A stretch of DNA of 64,000 nucleotides from NCBI RefSeq assembly GCF_003151255.1, contig NZ_CP029481.1, forward strand, positions 682,001 through 746,000, written 5' to 3'. Below, piece by piece: positions 8,917-18,666 of the stretch. Within the stretch, counting starts at the first letter, position 1, and every line of letters starts with the position of its first letter. A model generated the notes under the pieces. That model worked only from the letters and a program-made list of their open reading frames with translations. It made no database searches and had not been told where the DNA came from. A program made the translations under genes and the position numbers. The DNA is from Microvirga sp. 17 mud 1-3. GTDB taxonomy: Bacteria > Pseudomonadota > Alphaproteobacteria > Rhizobiales > Beijerinckiaceae.

Positions 8917-9519
8917 ATGGCAACCCTTCTGCACGGCCCCCTCACCGAACGGTCGGTCCATCTCTGCATTGACATGCAGCGCCTGTTTGCACCCGAAGGC
9001 CCTTGGCCTACCCTCTGGATGGAGCGGGTATTACCCACGGTGGCTCGCATCGCCGAGCGCTTTCCCGAGAGGACGGTCTTCACCCGCTTTATCACTCCCC
9101 AGCGCCCCGAAGACATGCCCGGTACCTGGCGAACCTATTATGAGCGCTGGCGCGAGACGACCCGGGAGCACCTCGATCCGCGCTTACTGGAGCTGATGCC
9201 GCCCCTCGCAGGCCTCGCACCTCCCGCCACCGTCATCGACAAGCCGGTCTATTCGGCCTTTGCAGGACACAAGCTCGCGGATCTCCTCAAAGAGCGGCAA
9301 GCCGACACACTGGTCGTGACGGGTTCGGAGACGGATGTCTGTGTCCTGGCGACCGTGCTGGGCGCCGTTGATCACGGCTACCGTGTCGTGATTGTCGCGG
9401 ACGGACTCTGCAGCTCGTCCGACGAGGGGCATGACAGCCTGCTCTCGCTCTACAGCAAGCGGTTCAGCCAGCAGATCGAAACTGTCGACAGTGAGACGGT
9501 TCTCTCAGCGTGGACCTGA
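8917..9519 (+). CDS. Isochorismatase-like cysteine hydrolase
   Basis: A cytoplasmic hydrolase of 200 residues from the isochorismatase/nicotinamidase superfamily. The catalytic triad can be placed: Asp in HLCIDMQRLF (residue 19), Lys in VIDKPVYSAF (about 109) and Cys in TDVCVLATVLGAVDHGY (about 142), which is also the superfamily's nucleophile-elbow region. The order and spacing are normal and the length is typical. Members cleave amides or vinyl ethers (nicotinamide, isochorismate, N-carbamoyl compounds), so the substrate cannot be named. It sits alone between the kinase and the convergent tex gene, only 13 bases from the tex stop. Confidence 0.87.
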   Translation: MATLLHGPLTERSVHLCIDMQRLFAPEGPWPTLWMERVLPTVARIAERFPERTVFTRFITPQRPEDMPGTWRTYYERWRETTREHLDPRLLELMPPLAGLAPPATVIDKPVYSAFAGHKLADLLKERQADTLVVTGSETDVCVLATVLGAVDHGYRVVIVADGLCSSSDEGHDSLLSLYSKRFSQQIETVDSETVLSAWT

Positions 9520-9532
9520 CGCTGCCGAAATT

Positions 9533-11878
9533 CTAGCGACGCGTTTTCCCACCGCTGCCGGAAAGGCCCGCACGGCGCAGAGCTTCCGCCATTGCGCCCG
9601 ATGCGCCTGCCTCGCCTCTGTCCGATTGTTTGCCGGCAGTGTGGGACGAGCGACCCTTTGAAGAAGGTGAGCCCATAGGCCCTCGTGAAGCCTGCTCTTT
9701 GCTGACGGGATCACTCATGCGCATCGTCAGGGAGATGCGTTTGCGGGCCTGGTCCACCTCGAGAACCTTGACCCGGACGATGTCGCCCGGCTTCACGACG
9801 CTGCGGGGATCTTTCACGAACGAGTCCGAAAGGGCCGAGATGTGAACGAGACCGTCCTGGTGTACGCCGATATCCACGAAGGCGCCAAAGGCCGCGACAT
9901 TCGTGACGACGCCTTCGAGCATCATCCCGGGTTTCAAATCGCCGATGGATTCTACGCCGTCGAGGAAGGTCGCTGTCTTGAATTCAGGGCGAGGATCCCG
10001 GCCCGGCTTTTCCAGTTCGCCGAGGATATCCTTCACGGTCGGAACGCCGAACTTCTCGTCGGTGAAACTGCTGGGCTTGAGACCCTTGAGGAGCGACCCG
10101 TTGCCGATCAGGATCTTGATGTCACTCTTGGTCGCTTCAAGGATGCGCCTCACGACTGGATAGGCTTCAGGATGCACGCCCGAGGCGTCGAGAGGGTCGT
10201 CTCCACTTGGAATGCGCAGGAAGCCTGCGGCCAGTTCGAACGTTTTCGGCCCGAGGCCCATCACGTCATTCAGGGCCTTGCGCGTGCGGAATGGGCCGTT
10301 GGCGTTCCGATGCGCCACGATGTTCTGCGCAACCCATTCGCCGAGCCCCGAGACGCGTGAGAGAAGCGGAGCTGAGGCCGTATTGAGGTCGACCCCAACG
10401 GCATTGACGCAGTCCTCGACGACGGCATCAAGAGAGCGCGACAGTTTGTGCTCGGCCAGATCATGCTGGTACTGGCCGACGCCGATGGACTTTGGGTCGA
10501 TCTTGACGAGTTCTGCCAGCGGGTCCTGCAGGCGCCGGGCGATTGATACGGCCCCGCGCAGAGAAACGTCAAGATTGGGAAGCTCCTGACTGGCATAGGC
10601 GGATGCCGAATAAACAGAAGCACCAGCCTCGGAAACCATGATCTTCGTCAGCTTAAGGTCGGGGTGCTTTCCAACCAGTTCTCCGGCGAGCTTGTCTGTC
10701 TCGCGGGAAGCGGTCCCGTTGCCGATTGCGATGAGCTCCACCTTGTGAAGACGGCAAAGGCGGGCCAGAACCGCAATCGACTCATCCCATTGGCGCTTGG
10801 GCTCATGGGGATAAATGGTGTCGGTTGCGACCACTTTTCCGGTCGCATCCACGACCGCGACTTTCACACCCGTACGATAGCCCGGATCGAGGCCAAGGGT
10901 CGGCCGTGCTCCTGCTGGCGCCGCGAGCAGGAGATCGCGCAGGTTTCCGGCAAAGATCTTCACGGCCTCATCCTCGGCGATCTGCCAGAGGCGCATCTTC
11001 ATGTCGAGCTCGATGGAGAAGCGCAGTTTCGTCCGCCAGGCCCACCGCACGGTCTCGAGCAACCAGCGATCCCCCAAACGCCCCTTATCGGCAATGCCGA
11101 AAACCAGGGCCGTGCGGCCTTCATAAGAACTTACATAGCCGGGCTCAGCTGCGTCCTTACTTTCCTCCATGCGCAGGTCGAGGATCTCCTCCTTCTCGCC
11201 GCGGAAAAGGGCAAGAATCCGGTGCGAGGGAAGCTTGGTCAGCGGCTCTGAAAAGTCGAAGTAATCGGCGAATTTCGCTCCGTCCTTCTCCTTGCCGTCA
11301 CGCACCTTTGAAGTCAGGCGGCCCTGCTGCCAGTAATTTTCCCGCAAGGCGCCCACAAGTTCGGCATTCTCCGAAAATCGCTCGACCAGGATTGCGCGGG
11401 CGCCCTCCAGGGCAGCCTCGGGCGTCACGACGTCCTTGCCGGGATCGACGAAGGCCGCAGCTGCTTCCTTCGGATCGCGCTCAGGATGGGCAAGCAACCG
11501 GTCGGCCAGGGGCTCAAGGCCCGCTTCCCTGGCAATCTGCGCCTTGGTACGGCGCTTTGGCTTGAAGGGAAGATAAAGATCCTCGAGCCGGGCCTTCGTA
11601 TCGGCGCCATTAATCTGTGCCGCGAGTTCCTCTGTGAGCTTTCCCTGTTCCCGGATGCTGTCCAAAATGGTCTTACGCCGGTCCTCAAGGTCCCTCAGGT
11701 AGCGCAGGCGCTCCTCCAAGGTGCGCAACTGAGCGTCGTCCAGCGTTCCCGTTGCCTCCTTACGGTAGCGGGCAATGAAGGGAACCGTCGCTCCACCATC
11801 AAGGAGCGTAATGGCGGCCTGGACCTGCCATTCCTGGACGCTCAGTTCGCTCGCGATACGCTGGCCGATGGTTTGCAT
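9533..11878 (-). CDS. tex: Tex family S1 RNA-binding transcription accessory protein
   Basis: A protein of 781 residues. The order is a Tex N-terminal helical domain (from QTIGQRIASEL, with VPFIARYRKEATG), a YqgF/RuvC-like domain (PTLGLDPGYRTGVKVAVVD), a helix-hairpin-helix region (SAPLLSRVSGLGEWVAQNIV) and a C-terminal S1 domain (LEGVVTNVAAFGAFVDIGV). Tex is a conserved nucleic-acid-binding protein linked to transcription and expression of specific genes; its biochemical role is not fully settled. I start it at 11878, where a perfect AGGAAG ribosome site precedes MQTIGQR. An in-frame ATG 19 codons upstream adds a basic stretch not seen in the family. The C-terminal tail after S1 is Ser/Gly/Lys-rich and probably disordered. 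Confidence 0.95.
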   Translation of the reverse strand: MQTIGQRIASELSVQEWQVQAAITLLDGGATVPFIARYRKEATGTLDDAQLRTLEERLRYLRDLEDRRKTILDSIREQGKLTEELAAQINGADTKARLEDLYLPFKPKRRTKAQIAREAGLEPLADRLLAHPERDPKEAAAAFVDPGKDVVTPEAALEGARAILVERFSENAELVGALRENYWQQGRLTSKVRDGKEKDGAKFADYFDFSEPLTKLPSHRILALFRGEKEEILDLRMEESKDAAEPGYVSSYEGRTALVFGIADKGRLGDRWLLETVRWAWRTKLRFSIELDMKMRLWQIAEDEAVKIFAGNLRDLLLAAPAGARPTLGLDPGYRTGVKVAVVDATGKVVATDTIYPHEPKRQWDESIAVLARLCRLHKVELIAIGNGTASRETDKLAGELVGKHPDLKLTKIMVSEAGASVYSASAYASQELPNLDVSLRGAVSIARRLQDPLAELVKIDPKSIGVGQYQHDLAEHKLSRSLDAVVEDCVNAVGVDLNTASAPLLSRVSGLGEWVAQNIVAHRNANGPFRTRKALNDVMGLGPKTFELAAGFLRIPSGDDPLDASGVHPEAYPVVRRILEATKSDIKILIGNGSLLKGLKPSSFTDEKFGVPTVKDILGELEKPGRDPRPEFKTATFLDGVESIGDLKPGMMLEGVVTNVAAFGAFVDIGVHQDGLVHISALSDSFVKDPRSVVKPGDIVRVKVLEVDQARKRISLTMRMSDPVSKEQASRGPMGSPSSKGRSSHTAGKQSDRGEAGASGAMAEALRRAGLSGSGGKTRR

Positions 11879-12063
11879 GAGTCGCTTCCTTGAGAACAAG
11901 GCGCGGCTTCTACGGGCCATCCCTTGCCCGGTCAACGGGCAGCCCCTCGGGCCATGGCCCTATGCCGCAACGGAAAGAAGCCCGTTCAGGAGAAATCCCC
12001 CTTGGCCTCTGAAGGCTTGAGCGATAGACCGTCCGGCCCATTTGCCACAAGGTCGCGCCCGCC

Positions 12064-13410
12064 ATGCCCCCAGCTTCTCAAGATCTGTCCATCGGCATCG
12101 ACTTCGGCACGAGCAACACAGTGGTGGCCATTGCCGATCCGGCCGGCGGAGTCGAAGCGCTGACATTCGACCATCGAGGGGAAAGACTGAAAGTCTACAC
12201 CACTGCCCTTTGCTTCTGGGATGAGCGGCACGGAAACGGCCTGAGAACCCGCGTCGAGGGTGGGCCTTGGGCCATCGAGCGGTTTCTCGAAGGGCTCTCT
12301 GCCCACCGCTTCATTCAGTCCTTCAAGACCTTTGCGGCGAGCGCTTCCTTTCAGGAAACCAGGATTTTCAGGGAGCGCTTCCGCTTTGAGGACCTCCTGA
12401 GCACTTTCCTTCGGACGCTCCTGCGCCACGGTGGCGAGCGGTTCGATCTTTCGGCGCGGAATGTAGTCATCGGGCGACCTGTCGAGTTCGCGGGGCATCG
12501 TCCGGATGATGTTCTCGCGATGCGTCGTTATGGAGCGGCCTTTGGCAATCTGGGAGCGAGCCACGCCCGTTATGTTTATGAGCCGGTCGGCGCCGCCTTT
12601 TTCTACGCCCGGGAGCTTGATCGCGACGCGACCGTTCTGGTCGCAGATTTCGGGGGTGGCACCAGCGACTTCTCCGTCATGCGCTTTTCAAGGTCCGGTG
12701 GCGTATTAAGAGCTGATCCCTTGAGCCATGCGGGGATCGGGGTGGCCGGGGACGCATTCGATTATCGGATCGTCGACCAGATCGTTTCGCCCCGCCTCGG
12801 GAAGGGAGGAAGCTACAGGTCGATGGGAAAGGTTCTCTCTATTCCCAATCACTATTATGCCAATTTTGCTCGCTGGAACCAGCTCGCCCTCATGAAGGGC
12901 AGCGGTGACCTTAAGGAACTGCGGGAGTTGGCTCGTTCTGCGCTCGATCCGGAGCCGCTGGAGCGGTTCGTCGACATTGTCGAGTACGATCTGGGCTTCG
13001 ACCTGTATCAAGCAGTCTCTGCGACCAAGGTGGCTCTGTCCTCAAAGGAAGAAACCGAATTCCATTTCAAGGCCGAAGGTGTCGATATTCGCGCTCCCGT
13101 CACCCGAGCTCAGTTCGAGAGCTGGATTGCAGAGGATGTCGACCGCATCGCCGAGACCGTGGACCGGGCTCTCCAATCGGCGCGTGTCAGGCCCGAAGAG
13201 ATTGATCGGGTGTTCCTGACGGGCGGCACCTCCTTCGTGCCGGCAATCCGCCGATTGTTCCTGGAGCGGTTTGGTGAGAGCCGGCTCACCTCGGCGGACC
13301 AATTCGAGTCCATTGCTTATGGTCTTGCCCTGATCGGCCGTGCAGAGGATCCGGATCGGTGGGCCGTGAAGGGGGACGGCCGAGAAAAGGTACCGATGCC
13401 CTTGCCGTGA
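12064..13410 (+). CDS. Hsp70-family chaperone-like protein (YegD type)
   Basis: An actin/Hsp70 ATPase-fold protein of 448 residues. The phosphate-1 motif (SIGIDFGTSNTVVAI), phosphate-2 motif (VLVADFGGGTSDFSVM) and the late adenosine motif (VFLTGGTSFVPAIRRLF) are all intact, so it should bind and hydrolyse ATP. It lacks the C-terminal substrate-binding and lid domains of DnaK and matches YegD in length and layout. YegD proteins are poorly characterised; a chaperone role is inferred by homology. It is divergent from tex with a 185-base gap, and ppc follows 60 bases downstream in the same direction. Confidence 0.88.
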   Translation: MPPASQDLSIGIDFGTSNTVVAIADPAGGVEALTFDHRGERLKVYTTALCFWDERHGNGLRTRVEGGPWAIERFLEGLSAHRFIQSFKTFAASASFQETRIFRERFRFEDLLSTFLRTLLRHGGERFDLSARNVVIGRPVEFAGHRPDDVLAMRRYGAAFGNLGASHARYVYEPVGAAFFYARELDRDATVLVADFGGGTSDFSVMRFSRSGGVLRADPLSHAGIGVAGDAFDYRIVDQIVSPRLGKGGSYRSMGKVLSIPNHYYANFARWNQLALMKGSGDLKELRELARSALDPEPLERFVDIVEYDLGFDLYQAVSATKVALSSKEETEFHFKAEGVDIRAPVTRAQFESWIAEDVDRIAETVDRALQSARVRPEEIDRVFLTGGTSFVPAIRRLFLERFGESRLTSADQFESIAYGLALIGRAEDPDRWAVKGDGREKVPMPLP

Positions 13411-13470
13411 GACGCTTAGCGGGCTTTATTTGCACTGCAGCAAAACTGAGCCCAAAGCGAGGCCCTGGCC

Positions 13471-16239
13471 ATGTCTCAATCCGCTCCTGACATGACCCCC
13501 GATAAGGATCTGCCGCTCCGTGAGGATATCCGCCTCCTGGGGCGTCTCCTGGGGGATACCATCCGTGAACAGGAGGGTGAGGCGGTGTTCGATGTGGTCG
13601 AACACATCCGGCAAACCTCGATCCGCTTCCATCGGGATGAAGATGCAGCCGCCCGGCAAGAGCTTGAGACGATCCTGAACAGTCTGTCCCATGGTCGGAC
13701 GAACCAGATCATCAGGGCCTACAGTTACTTCTCCCATCTCGCCAATCTCGCGGAGGACCAGCACCATGTGCGTCGATCCCGGGCCCATGCCATGGCTGAA
13801 TCCGCGCCCCGAGAGGGAACGATCGCCAGGGCGCTGGAGCTCGTCCGAGAGGCCGGAATTTCCTCGGAGGAACTGCAACGCTTCTTCGCCTCCGCCCTGG
13901 TCTGCCCCGTCCTCACGGCCCATCCTACCGAGGTGAGGCGCAAGAGTACCATCGACCGTGAAATGGAGGTGTCACAGATCCTGGCACAGCGCGACCGCCA
14001 GCACCTGACCCCGGAGGAGACCGTCGCGTGTGAGGAGGCCATGCGCCGCGCTATTCTGACCCTTTGGCAGACCAGCATTTTACGCCGGACCAGGCTCAAG
14101 GTCATCGACGAGGTGGCTAACGGTCTCTCTTACTACGACTATACCTTCTTCCAGGAATTGCCCCGCTTCTACGCTCATCTGGAAGATCTGCTCGCCGGGA
14201 TGGACTCTGCCTGGTCGAAGATCGAGCTACCGTCCTTCCTGCGCATGGGAAGCTGGATAGGAGGGGACCGGGACGGGAACCCCTTCGTTACGGCAGATGT
14301 CCTGCGTCAGGCCCTGCTTCTCCAGAGCAAGCAGGCAATTGGCTTTTACCTGGAGGAGATTCATCTGCTTGGGAGCGAGCTGTCCTTGGATGGCCGCTAT
14401 GTGAATGTCTCCGACCAGCTGCAGAAGCTCGTTGAGATGTCGCCGGACCATTCTCCTCACCGGCAGGACGAGCCGTATCGCCGGGCGATCTCCGGCATTT
14501 ATGCACGGCTCGCAGCGACCGCAAAGGCATTGGGATTTGGCGAGGTTGTCTATCACCCCGTCGCGGAGGTTCCTGCCTATGCCAACGCGGAAGAACTTGC
14601 AGGTGATCTTTCGATTCTTCATCGCTCTCTCACGTCTCATGGATCGGATGCACTCGCCCGTGGACGATTGCGCACGCTTCGCCGTGCCGTGGATGTGTTC
14701 GGTTTCCATCTCGCCAGCCTCGACCTGAGGCAGAATGCCGATGTTCATGAACGCGTCGTTGCGGAGCTTTTCGAGCAGGCCAACCCCGGGACCGCCTATA
14801 TGCAGTTGTCGGAGGCGGACCGTGTAGAACTCCTTCTCAGGGAGCTTCGCACGTCGCGACCGCTAACGTCCCCCTATTTGGCTTATTCTCCGGACACTAT
14901 GTCGGAGCTTGCCATTGTCCGAGAGGCTGCCAAGGCTCATGGCCTCTATGGACGCATATCGGTCCCTAATTACGTCATCTCGAAGGCTAGCGACCCCTCG
15001 GATGTCCTTGAAGTCGCACTGCTCCTCAAGGAGGCAGGTCTCCTCAGGAGTCGGGATGGCGAGATGAGCATCAACATCGTTCCGCTCTTCGAAACGATCG
15101 AAGACCTACGCCAATGCGGAAAAGTGATGGATGCTTTGTTCTCCATGCCGGATTACATGCGCTTCCTGCGCAGCCGGGGCCAAATACAGGAAGTGATGCT
15201 GGGTTACTCCGACAGCAACAAGGATGGCGGTTTCCTCACCTCCGGATGGGAGCTCTATAAGGCGGAGATCACGCTCGTCGAGATTTTCGCGCGCCATGGC
15301 GTGGCCCTGCGTCTCTTCCACGGACGTGGAGGTTCCGTCGGACGTGGTGGCGGTCCAAGCTATCAGGCCATTCTTGCGCAGCCAGGCGGTGCTGTTCAGG
15401 GGGCGATCCGCATCACGGAGCAGGGGGAGGTGATTGCGGGCAAGTACTCCAATCCCGACCTCGGACGGCGCAATCTCGAGATTCTTGCATCTGCGACTTT
15501 GGAGGCAAGCCTCCTGCATTCCGGCACCCCCGCTCCGCGCGACGAGTATCTGAAGGCAATGGAGGAGCTCTCCGCCAGCGCCTACCAAGCGTACCGCAAC
15601 CTGGTTTACGAGACAGAGGGCTTCGAGCGCTATTTTTGGGAATCGACGGTCATCGGTGAGATCGCCAATCTGAATATCGGAAGCCGTCCTGCCTCGCGGA
15701 CGAATTCACGTCGTATCGAGGATCTGCGAGCTATCCCGTGGGTGTTCGGCTGGGCGCAATGCCGCCTGATGCTTCCAGGGTGGTATGGATTTGGCTCGGC
15801 GGTCAATGCCTGGCTCAAGAACCATCCCGATACAGGCCTTTCGCTCTTGCAGGAGATGCACCGCAAATGGCCATTTTTCGAAACTCTTCTCTCGAACATG
15901 GACATGGTCCTTGCCAAGAGCAACATCGCGATCGCTTCACGCTATGCCAAGCTCGTTGAGGACGAGGAACTGAGGAAGGCGATCTTCCCCAGACTCCGGC
16001 AGGAATGGGAAGATTCTATTGGACAGCTCCTCGCCATCACGGGTCAGAATGGTCTGCTGGACCGAAATCCTCTGCTGGCTCGTTCAATCAGAAACCGCTT
16101 TCCCTATCTCGATCCGCTGAACCATCTCCAAGTCGAACTCCTGAAACGCCATCGTGCAGGAGATGCAGATGAGCGTGTTGTCCAGGGGATCCACCTCTCT
16201 ATCAACGGCGTGGCGGCCGGCCTGCGCAACAGCGGCTGA
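13471..16239 (+). CDS. ppc: Phosphoenolpyruvate carboxylase
   Basis: A 922-residue enzyme, the full normal length. It converts PEP and bicarbonate to oxaloacetate, replenishing the TCA cycle (and feeding the serine cycle in methylotrophs). Signature regions are present: the catalytic His in [13 protein letters not shown] (about residue 152), [15 protein letters not shown] (PEP-binding arginine region), [17 protein letters not shown] and [15 protein letters not shown] (catalytic glycine-rich loop). The C terminus ends [13 protein letters not shown]; the family usually ends in QNTG, where the last residues contribute to catalysis and inhibition, so this end is slightly variant but retains the terminal Gly. 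It lies downstream of the Hsp70-like gene, probably with its own promoter in or before that gene. Confidence 0.96.
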   Translation: MSQSAPDMTPDKDLPLREDIRLLGRLLGDTIREQEGEAVFDVVEHIRQTSIRFHRDEDAAARQELETILNSLSHGRTNQIIRAYSYFSHLANLAEDQHHVRRSRAHAMAESAPREGTIARALELVREAGISSEELQRFFASALVCPVLTAHPTEVRRKSTIDREMEVSQILAQRDRQHLTPEETVACEEAMRRAILTLWQTSILRRTRLKVIDEVANGLSYYDYTFFQELPRFYAHLEDLLAGMDSAWSKIELPSFLRMGSWIGGDRDGNPFVTADVLRQALLLQSKQAIGFYLEEIHLLGSELSLDGRYVNVSDQLQKLVEMSPDHSPHRQDEPYRRAISGIYARLAATAKALGFGEVVYHPVAEVPAYANAEELAGDLSILHRSLTSHGSDALARGRLRTLRRAVDVFGFHLASLDLRQNADVHERVVAELFEQANPGTAYMQLSEADRVELLLRELRTSRPLTSPYLAYSPDTMSELAIVREAAKAHGLYGRISVPNYVISKASDPSDVLEVALLLKEAGLLRSRDGEMSINIVPLFETIEDLRQCGKVMDALFSMPDYMRFLRSRGQIQEVMLGYSDSNKDGGFLTSGWELYKAEITLVEIFARHGVALRLFHGRGGSVGRGGGPSYQAILAQPGGAVQGAIRITEQGEVIAGKYSNPDLGRRNLEILASATLEASLLHSGTPAPRDEYLKAMEELSASAYQAYRNLVYETEGFERYFWESTVIGEIANLNIGSRPASRTNSRRIEDLRAIPWVFGWAQCRLMLPGWYGFGSAVNAWLKNHPDTGLSLLQEMHRKWPFFETLLSNMDMVLAKSNIAIASRYAKLVEDEELRKAIFPRLRQEWEDSIGQLLAITGQNGLLDRNPLLARSIRNRFPYLDPLNHLQVELLKRHRAGDADERVVQGIHLSINGVAAGLRNSG

Positions 16240-16331
16240 CCGCATCCGTCAAAGCAAATCAGGACGCTGCGTCTTATCAGGGCGGCTTGATCCGCTGGAT
16301 GGGAAGAGATTGACGATTTGTTCGAGGAGCC

Positions 16332-16565
16332 TCAGCCCTTAGCCTTGCGACTGCTCTTCGAGAAAGAAACACCGCGGTCTTCCGTCTCAGTCAGTTCGGA
16401 GAGACGGACTGTCAAGTCCCGAAGCTGATCCGCCGTCAGAACAAGTTTCGTGCGGCGTCCAGCGAAATCCTCGAAAGCGAGCTCATACTCATCATGAACC
16501 GCCGACACATCGAACCTAAATAACCGGCGCGTTCGTACAGGACCAGCCACGGCCAAGCTCTCCAA
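16332..16565 (-). CDS. Small conserved-looking hypothetical protein
   Basis: A possible 77-residue protein of unknown function. The composition is protein-like, with a two-strand plus helix pattern (FDVSAVHDEYELAFEDFAGRRTK then LTADQLRDLTVRLSELTE) and a basic tail. The start is uncertain: the first possible codon is a TTG at 16565, but GTG at 16550 has a GGAGA ribosome site 8 bases upstream and may be the real start. It lies alone between ppc (convergent) and the ahpCD operon. I do not recognise a family. Confidence 0.55.
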   Translation of the reverse strand: MESLAVAGPVRTRRLFRFDVSAVHDEYELAFEDFAGRRTKLVLTADQLRDLTVRLSELTETEDRGVSFSKSSRKAKG

Positions 16566-16712
16566 TAGGACGGTAAGCCTTTCGTTTAAGAAGCCGCCAT
16601 TGGGTTTTCAACCCTGTGCAGGCCGGAAAAAGGTCCTGATTTTCAGTGTGCGCAAATATGATGCTGGAAAACCAGCACGATTATCATTTGCTTGTAAAAT
16701 AATATAACAAAT

Positions 16713-16764
16713 CGAAAAATCTCAGCCGCGACATGCGGAGCCGGAGTTCCGGCTCCGCATGTCG
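16713..16764 (-). terminator. Rho-independent-type terminator of the ahpCD operon
   Basis: Eight bases beyond the ahpD stop codon is a perfect 16-base-pair hairpin: arms 16749-16764 and 16729-16744 (cgacatgcggagccgg and its complement) around a 4-base loop. Read on the minus strand it is followed shortly by a T-rich ATTTTT stretch (about 16715-16720). The stem is very strong; the U-run begins several bases after it, so termination efficiency is not certain. Confidence 0.75.
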
Positions 16765-16771
16765 GCAAAGG

Positions 16772-17317
16772 TTATTCTGCAGCTATCAGGGATGGATGAC
16801 CCGCTGCTTCCAGCGCCACTGCCGTTGACTGGATCACGGCCGCAAAACGCACGGCTGTGTGAACCTCGGCGGCGCCGACACCGGCGTCCCGAAGAACTTT
16901 TTCGTGGCTGTCGATGCACAGACCGCAACCGTTGATAGCCGAGACGGCAAGGGACCAGAGTTCGAAATCGATCTTGTCCACCCCAGGATTGCCGATCACG
17001 TTCATGCGCAGCCGCGCCGGCATCGTGCCGTACTCCTTGTTGGAGGCAAGGTGCACGAACCGATAATAGACATTATTCATCGCCATAATCGATGCGGCCG
17101 CCCGGGCCGCATCGAGGGCCTGTGGCGACAAATGCGCCTTGGCCTCTTCCTCAAGTGCTTGCGCCACCACTGGGTTCCGGGTGGCAAGGCCGCAGGCGAC
17201 GAGGAGGCCGTACTTCCGCTGGGGCGAAAGGCTGTCGTCTGTCGCAAGGGCAGACAGGTTCAGGCGCACGTCCTTCGCAAAGGCCGGCAGCTTTTCTTTG
17301 AGGCTTTCGATGGACAT
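16772..17317 (-). CDS. ahpD: Alkyl hydroperoxide reductase component AhpD (alkylhydroperoxidase)
   Basis: A protein of 181 residues in the carboxymuconolactone decarboxylase/AhpD fold. The redox motif CGLC with its following His ([15 protein letters not shown]) is intact; the two Cys form the active disulfide and the His and Glu relay protons. In this pathway AhpD serves as the electron donor or adaptor that re-reduces the peroxiredoxin AhpC. Its gene starts 8 bases downstream of the ahpC stop, so the two form an operon. The length and the [16 protein letters not shown] start are typical. Confidence 0.95.
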   Translation of the reverse strand: MSIESLKEKLPAFAKDVRLNLSALATDDSLSPQRKYGLLVACGLATRNPVVAQALEEEAKAHLSPQALDAARAAASIMAMNNVYYRFVHLASNKEYGTMPARLRMNVIGNPGVDKIDFELWSLAVSAINGCGLCIDSHEKVLRDAGVGAAEVHTAVRFAAVIQSTAVALEAAGHPSLIAAE

Positions 17318-17325
17318 GTGAAACC

Positions 17326-17880
17326 TTAAGCAGCCTTCAGCGTGTCGCCGCCAACCTCGCGGTTGCAGGGGCAGAGCTCGTCTGTCTGCAGGGCATCGAG
17401 CACACGCAAGGTATCCTTGGGATTGCGGCCGACATTGAGATTGGTCGCATAGACGTGCTGGATCGTATTGTCGGGATCGACAATGAAGGTATAGCGGTAG
17501 GCAACCCCATCAGGTGCTCGTACACCCAGACCATCGACGAGCGACCCGTTCGTATCGGCAAACTGCCAGATTGGGAGCTTATCAAGATCCCGGTGATCAC
17601 GGCGCCAAGCCAGCTTAACGAACTCATTGTCGGTCGATCCGCCTAGAACAACGGCATCACGATCGTCGAACTCACCGGCCAGACGGGCGAATTCCGCAAT
17701 CTCAGTAGGGCAGACGAAGGTGAAGTCCTTCGGATAGAAAAAGATAATCTTCCACTTGCCCGGGAAGCTTGCCTCCGTAAGGGCCTCGAAGGCGCTCTCG
17801 CCATTTTCGACATGGTTGTTGAACTTCGGCTTCACGCCGGTGATGGAAAAGGCAGGCAGCTTCTGGCCGATACCCAGCAT
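17326..17880 (-). CDS. ahpC: Peroxiredoxin AhpC
   Basis: A 2-Cys peroxiredoxin of 184 residues that reduces hydrogen peroxide and organic hydroperoxides. The peroxidatic Cys is in [14 protein letters not shown] (about residue 56) and the resolving Cys in [14 protein letters not shown] near the C terminus. The start at 17880 ([12 protein letters not shown]) has an AGGAGA ribosome site; a longer upstream reading adds 51 residues with no family match. It is paired with ahpD. No oxyR gene lies next to it in this window, so any OxyR control would have to act from elsewhere. Confidence 0.95.
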   Translation of the reverse strand: MLGIGQKLPAFSITGVKPKFNNHVENGESAFEALTEASFPGKWKIIFFYPKDFTFVCPTEIAEFARLAGEFDDRDAVVLGGSTDNEFVKLAWRRDHRDLDKLPIWQFADTNGSLVDGLGVRAPDGVAYRYTFIVDPDNTIQHVYATNLNVGRNPKDTLRVLDALQTDELCPCNREVGGDTLKAA

Positions 17881-18056
17881 CGGAAATTCTCCTAAAGTGG
17901 AATGTTGCGGCGCAGTGATGCAAAAGCCTCGCCAAAAGGTCAACAGGGCTGTCTGAAAAAGGGCCGAACAGGAACTGAAGGGGCCGCGACCCCGTTGAGA
18001 GAAAAGAGGATGCCTTGGAGGCACGGCTTGCAAGGCATTGATCAGACAGGAGAAAT

Positions 18057-18233
18057 ATGATGCCCCGTGGTGACAAGTCGGCTTATACGGATAAGCAGAA
18101 GCGCCAAGCCCAACATATCGAGGAATCGTATGAAGACCGGGGTGTGCCCGAGAAGGAAGCGGAGCGTAGAGCCTGGGCGACAGTGAATAAGGATTCGGGT
18201 GGCGGCAAGAAGGGCGGCTCCGGCCGAAGCTGA
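18057..18233 (+). CDS. Small basic conserved protein (58 residues, often labelled plasmid-stabilisation-like)
   Basis: A short frame reads MMPRGDKSAYTDKQKRQA..., continues with a charged helical segment (EESYEDRGVPEKEAERRAW) and ends in a Gly/Lys tail (GGGKKGGSGRS). I recognise this pattern from small proteins widespread in Hyphomicrobiales that databases commonly name plasmid stabilisation protein, without experimental support that I know of. It has a strong ACAGGAGA ribosome site 6-8 bases before the ATG at 18057 (a second ATG follows directly). It is divergent from ahpC with a 176-base gap, and stands alone. Function unknown; the charged helix and flexible basic tail would suit nucleic-acid or protein binding. 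Confidence 0.75.
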   Translation: MMPRGDKSAYTDKQKRQAQHIEESYEDRGVPEKEAERRAWATVNKDSGGGKKGGSGRS

Positions 18234-18660
18234 CGGAGATAATCTCGGTTCACGAGAACTAGAAAGTATGCATGGCACGGGCGGTCCCGATCGACTGCCC
18301 CGCCAGCACGGGCTGGTCTTCGTCCTTTAGACGCTAGCACCAAGCAAAATGCTGTGGTGCCGGGATATGGCGCAATCCTTGGATCGCTTCATGCGAGCTA
18401 GCGGGTGAGCTTGCCGTATGTCCGGCCGTTAGCGGTGCTGCTTGCTAAGCCATAGGCGGAAAGCTTCGGACGGCTGCCAAACTGCAGGATGGAGCCCAGA
18501 CGGTTTGACTTGCGGTTCGGTACCCAATTTTCTGCCGTCTAAGGCCGCTCTCCGAGTCCTATAGGGGCTTTCATCTGCGTGATAATGCGGCATTATCTGG
18601 AACTCCTATCCATCTCAGATAGGGGCTTCCCACCGTTGTGCGGTCCCCGCTTCCCAGGAG
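18234..18660. promoter_or_regulatory. Non-coding stretch with candidate operator upstream of the DapA-like gene
   Basis: No gene is visible in this 430-base gap. Near its right end is a near-perfect palindrome at 18581-18597, GATAATGC-G-GCATTATC, flanked on both sides by a direct repeat ATAGGGGCTT (18561-18570 and 18619-18628). It lies 70-85 bases before the DapA-like start. This is the form expected of a repressor operator in a promoter region, for example of GntR or similar dimeric regulators. No regulator gene is adjacent, so which protein binds is unknown. Confidence 0.4.
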
Positions 18661-18666
18661 AATGCC

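Noticed and set aside
16662..16677. Small hairpin TGCTGG-AAAA-CCAGCA
   Set aside because: Only six base pairs and no link to a gene end; the stronger hairpin at 16729-16764 explains the termination of ahpCD.
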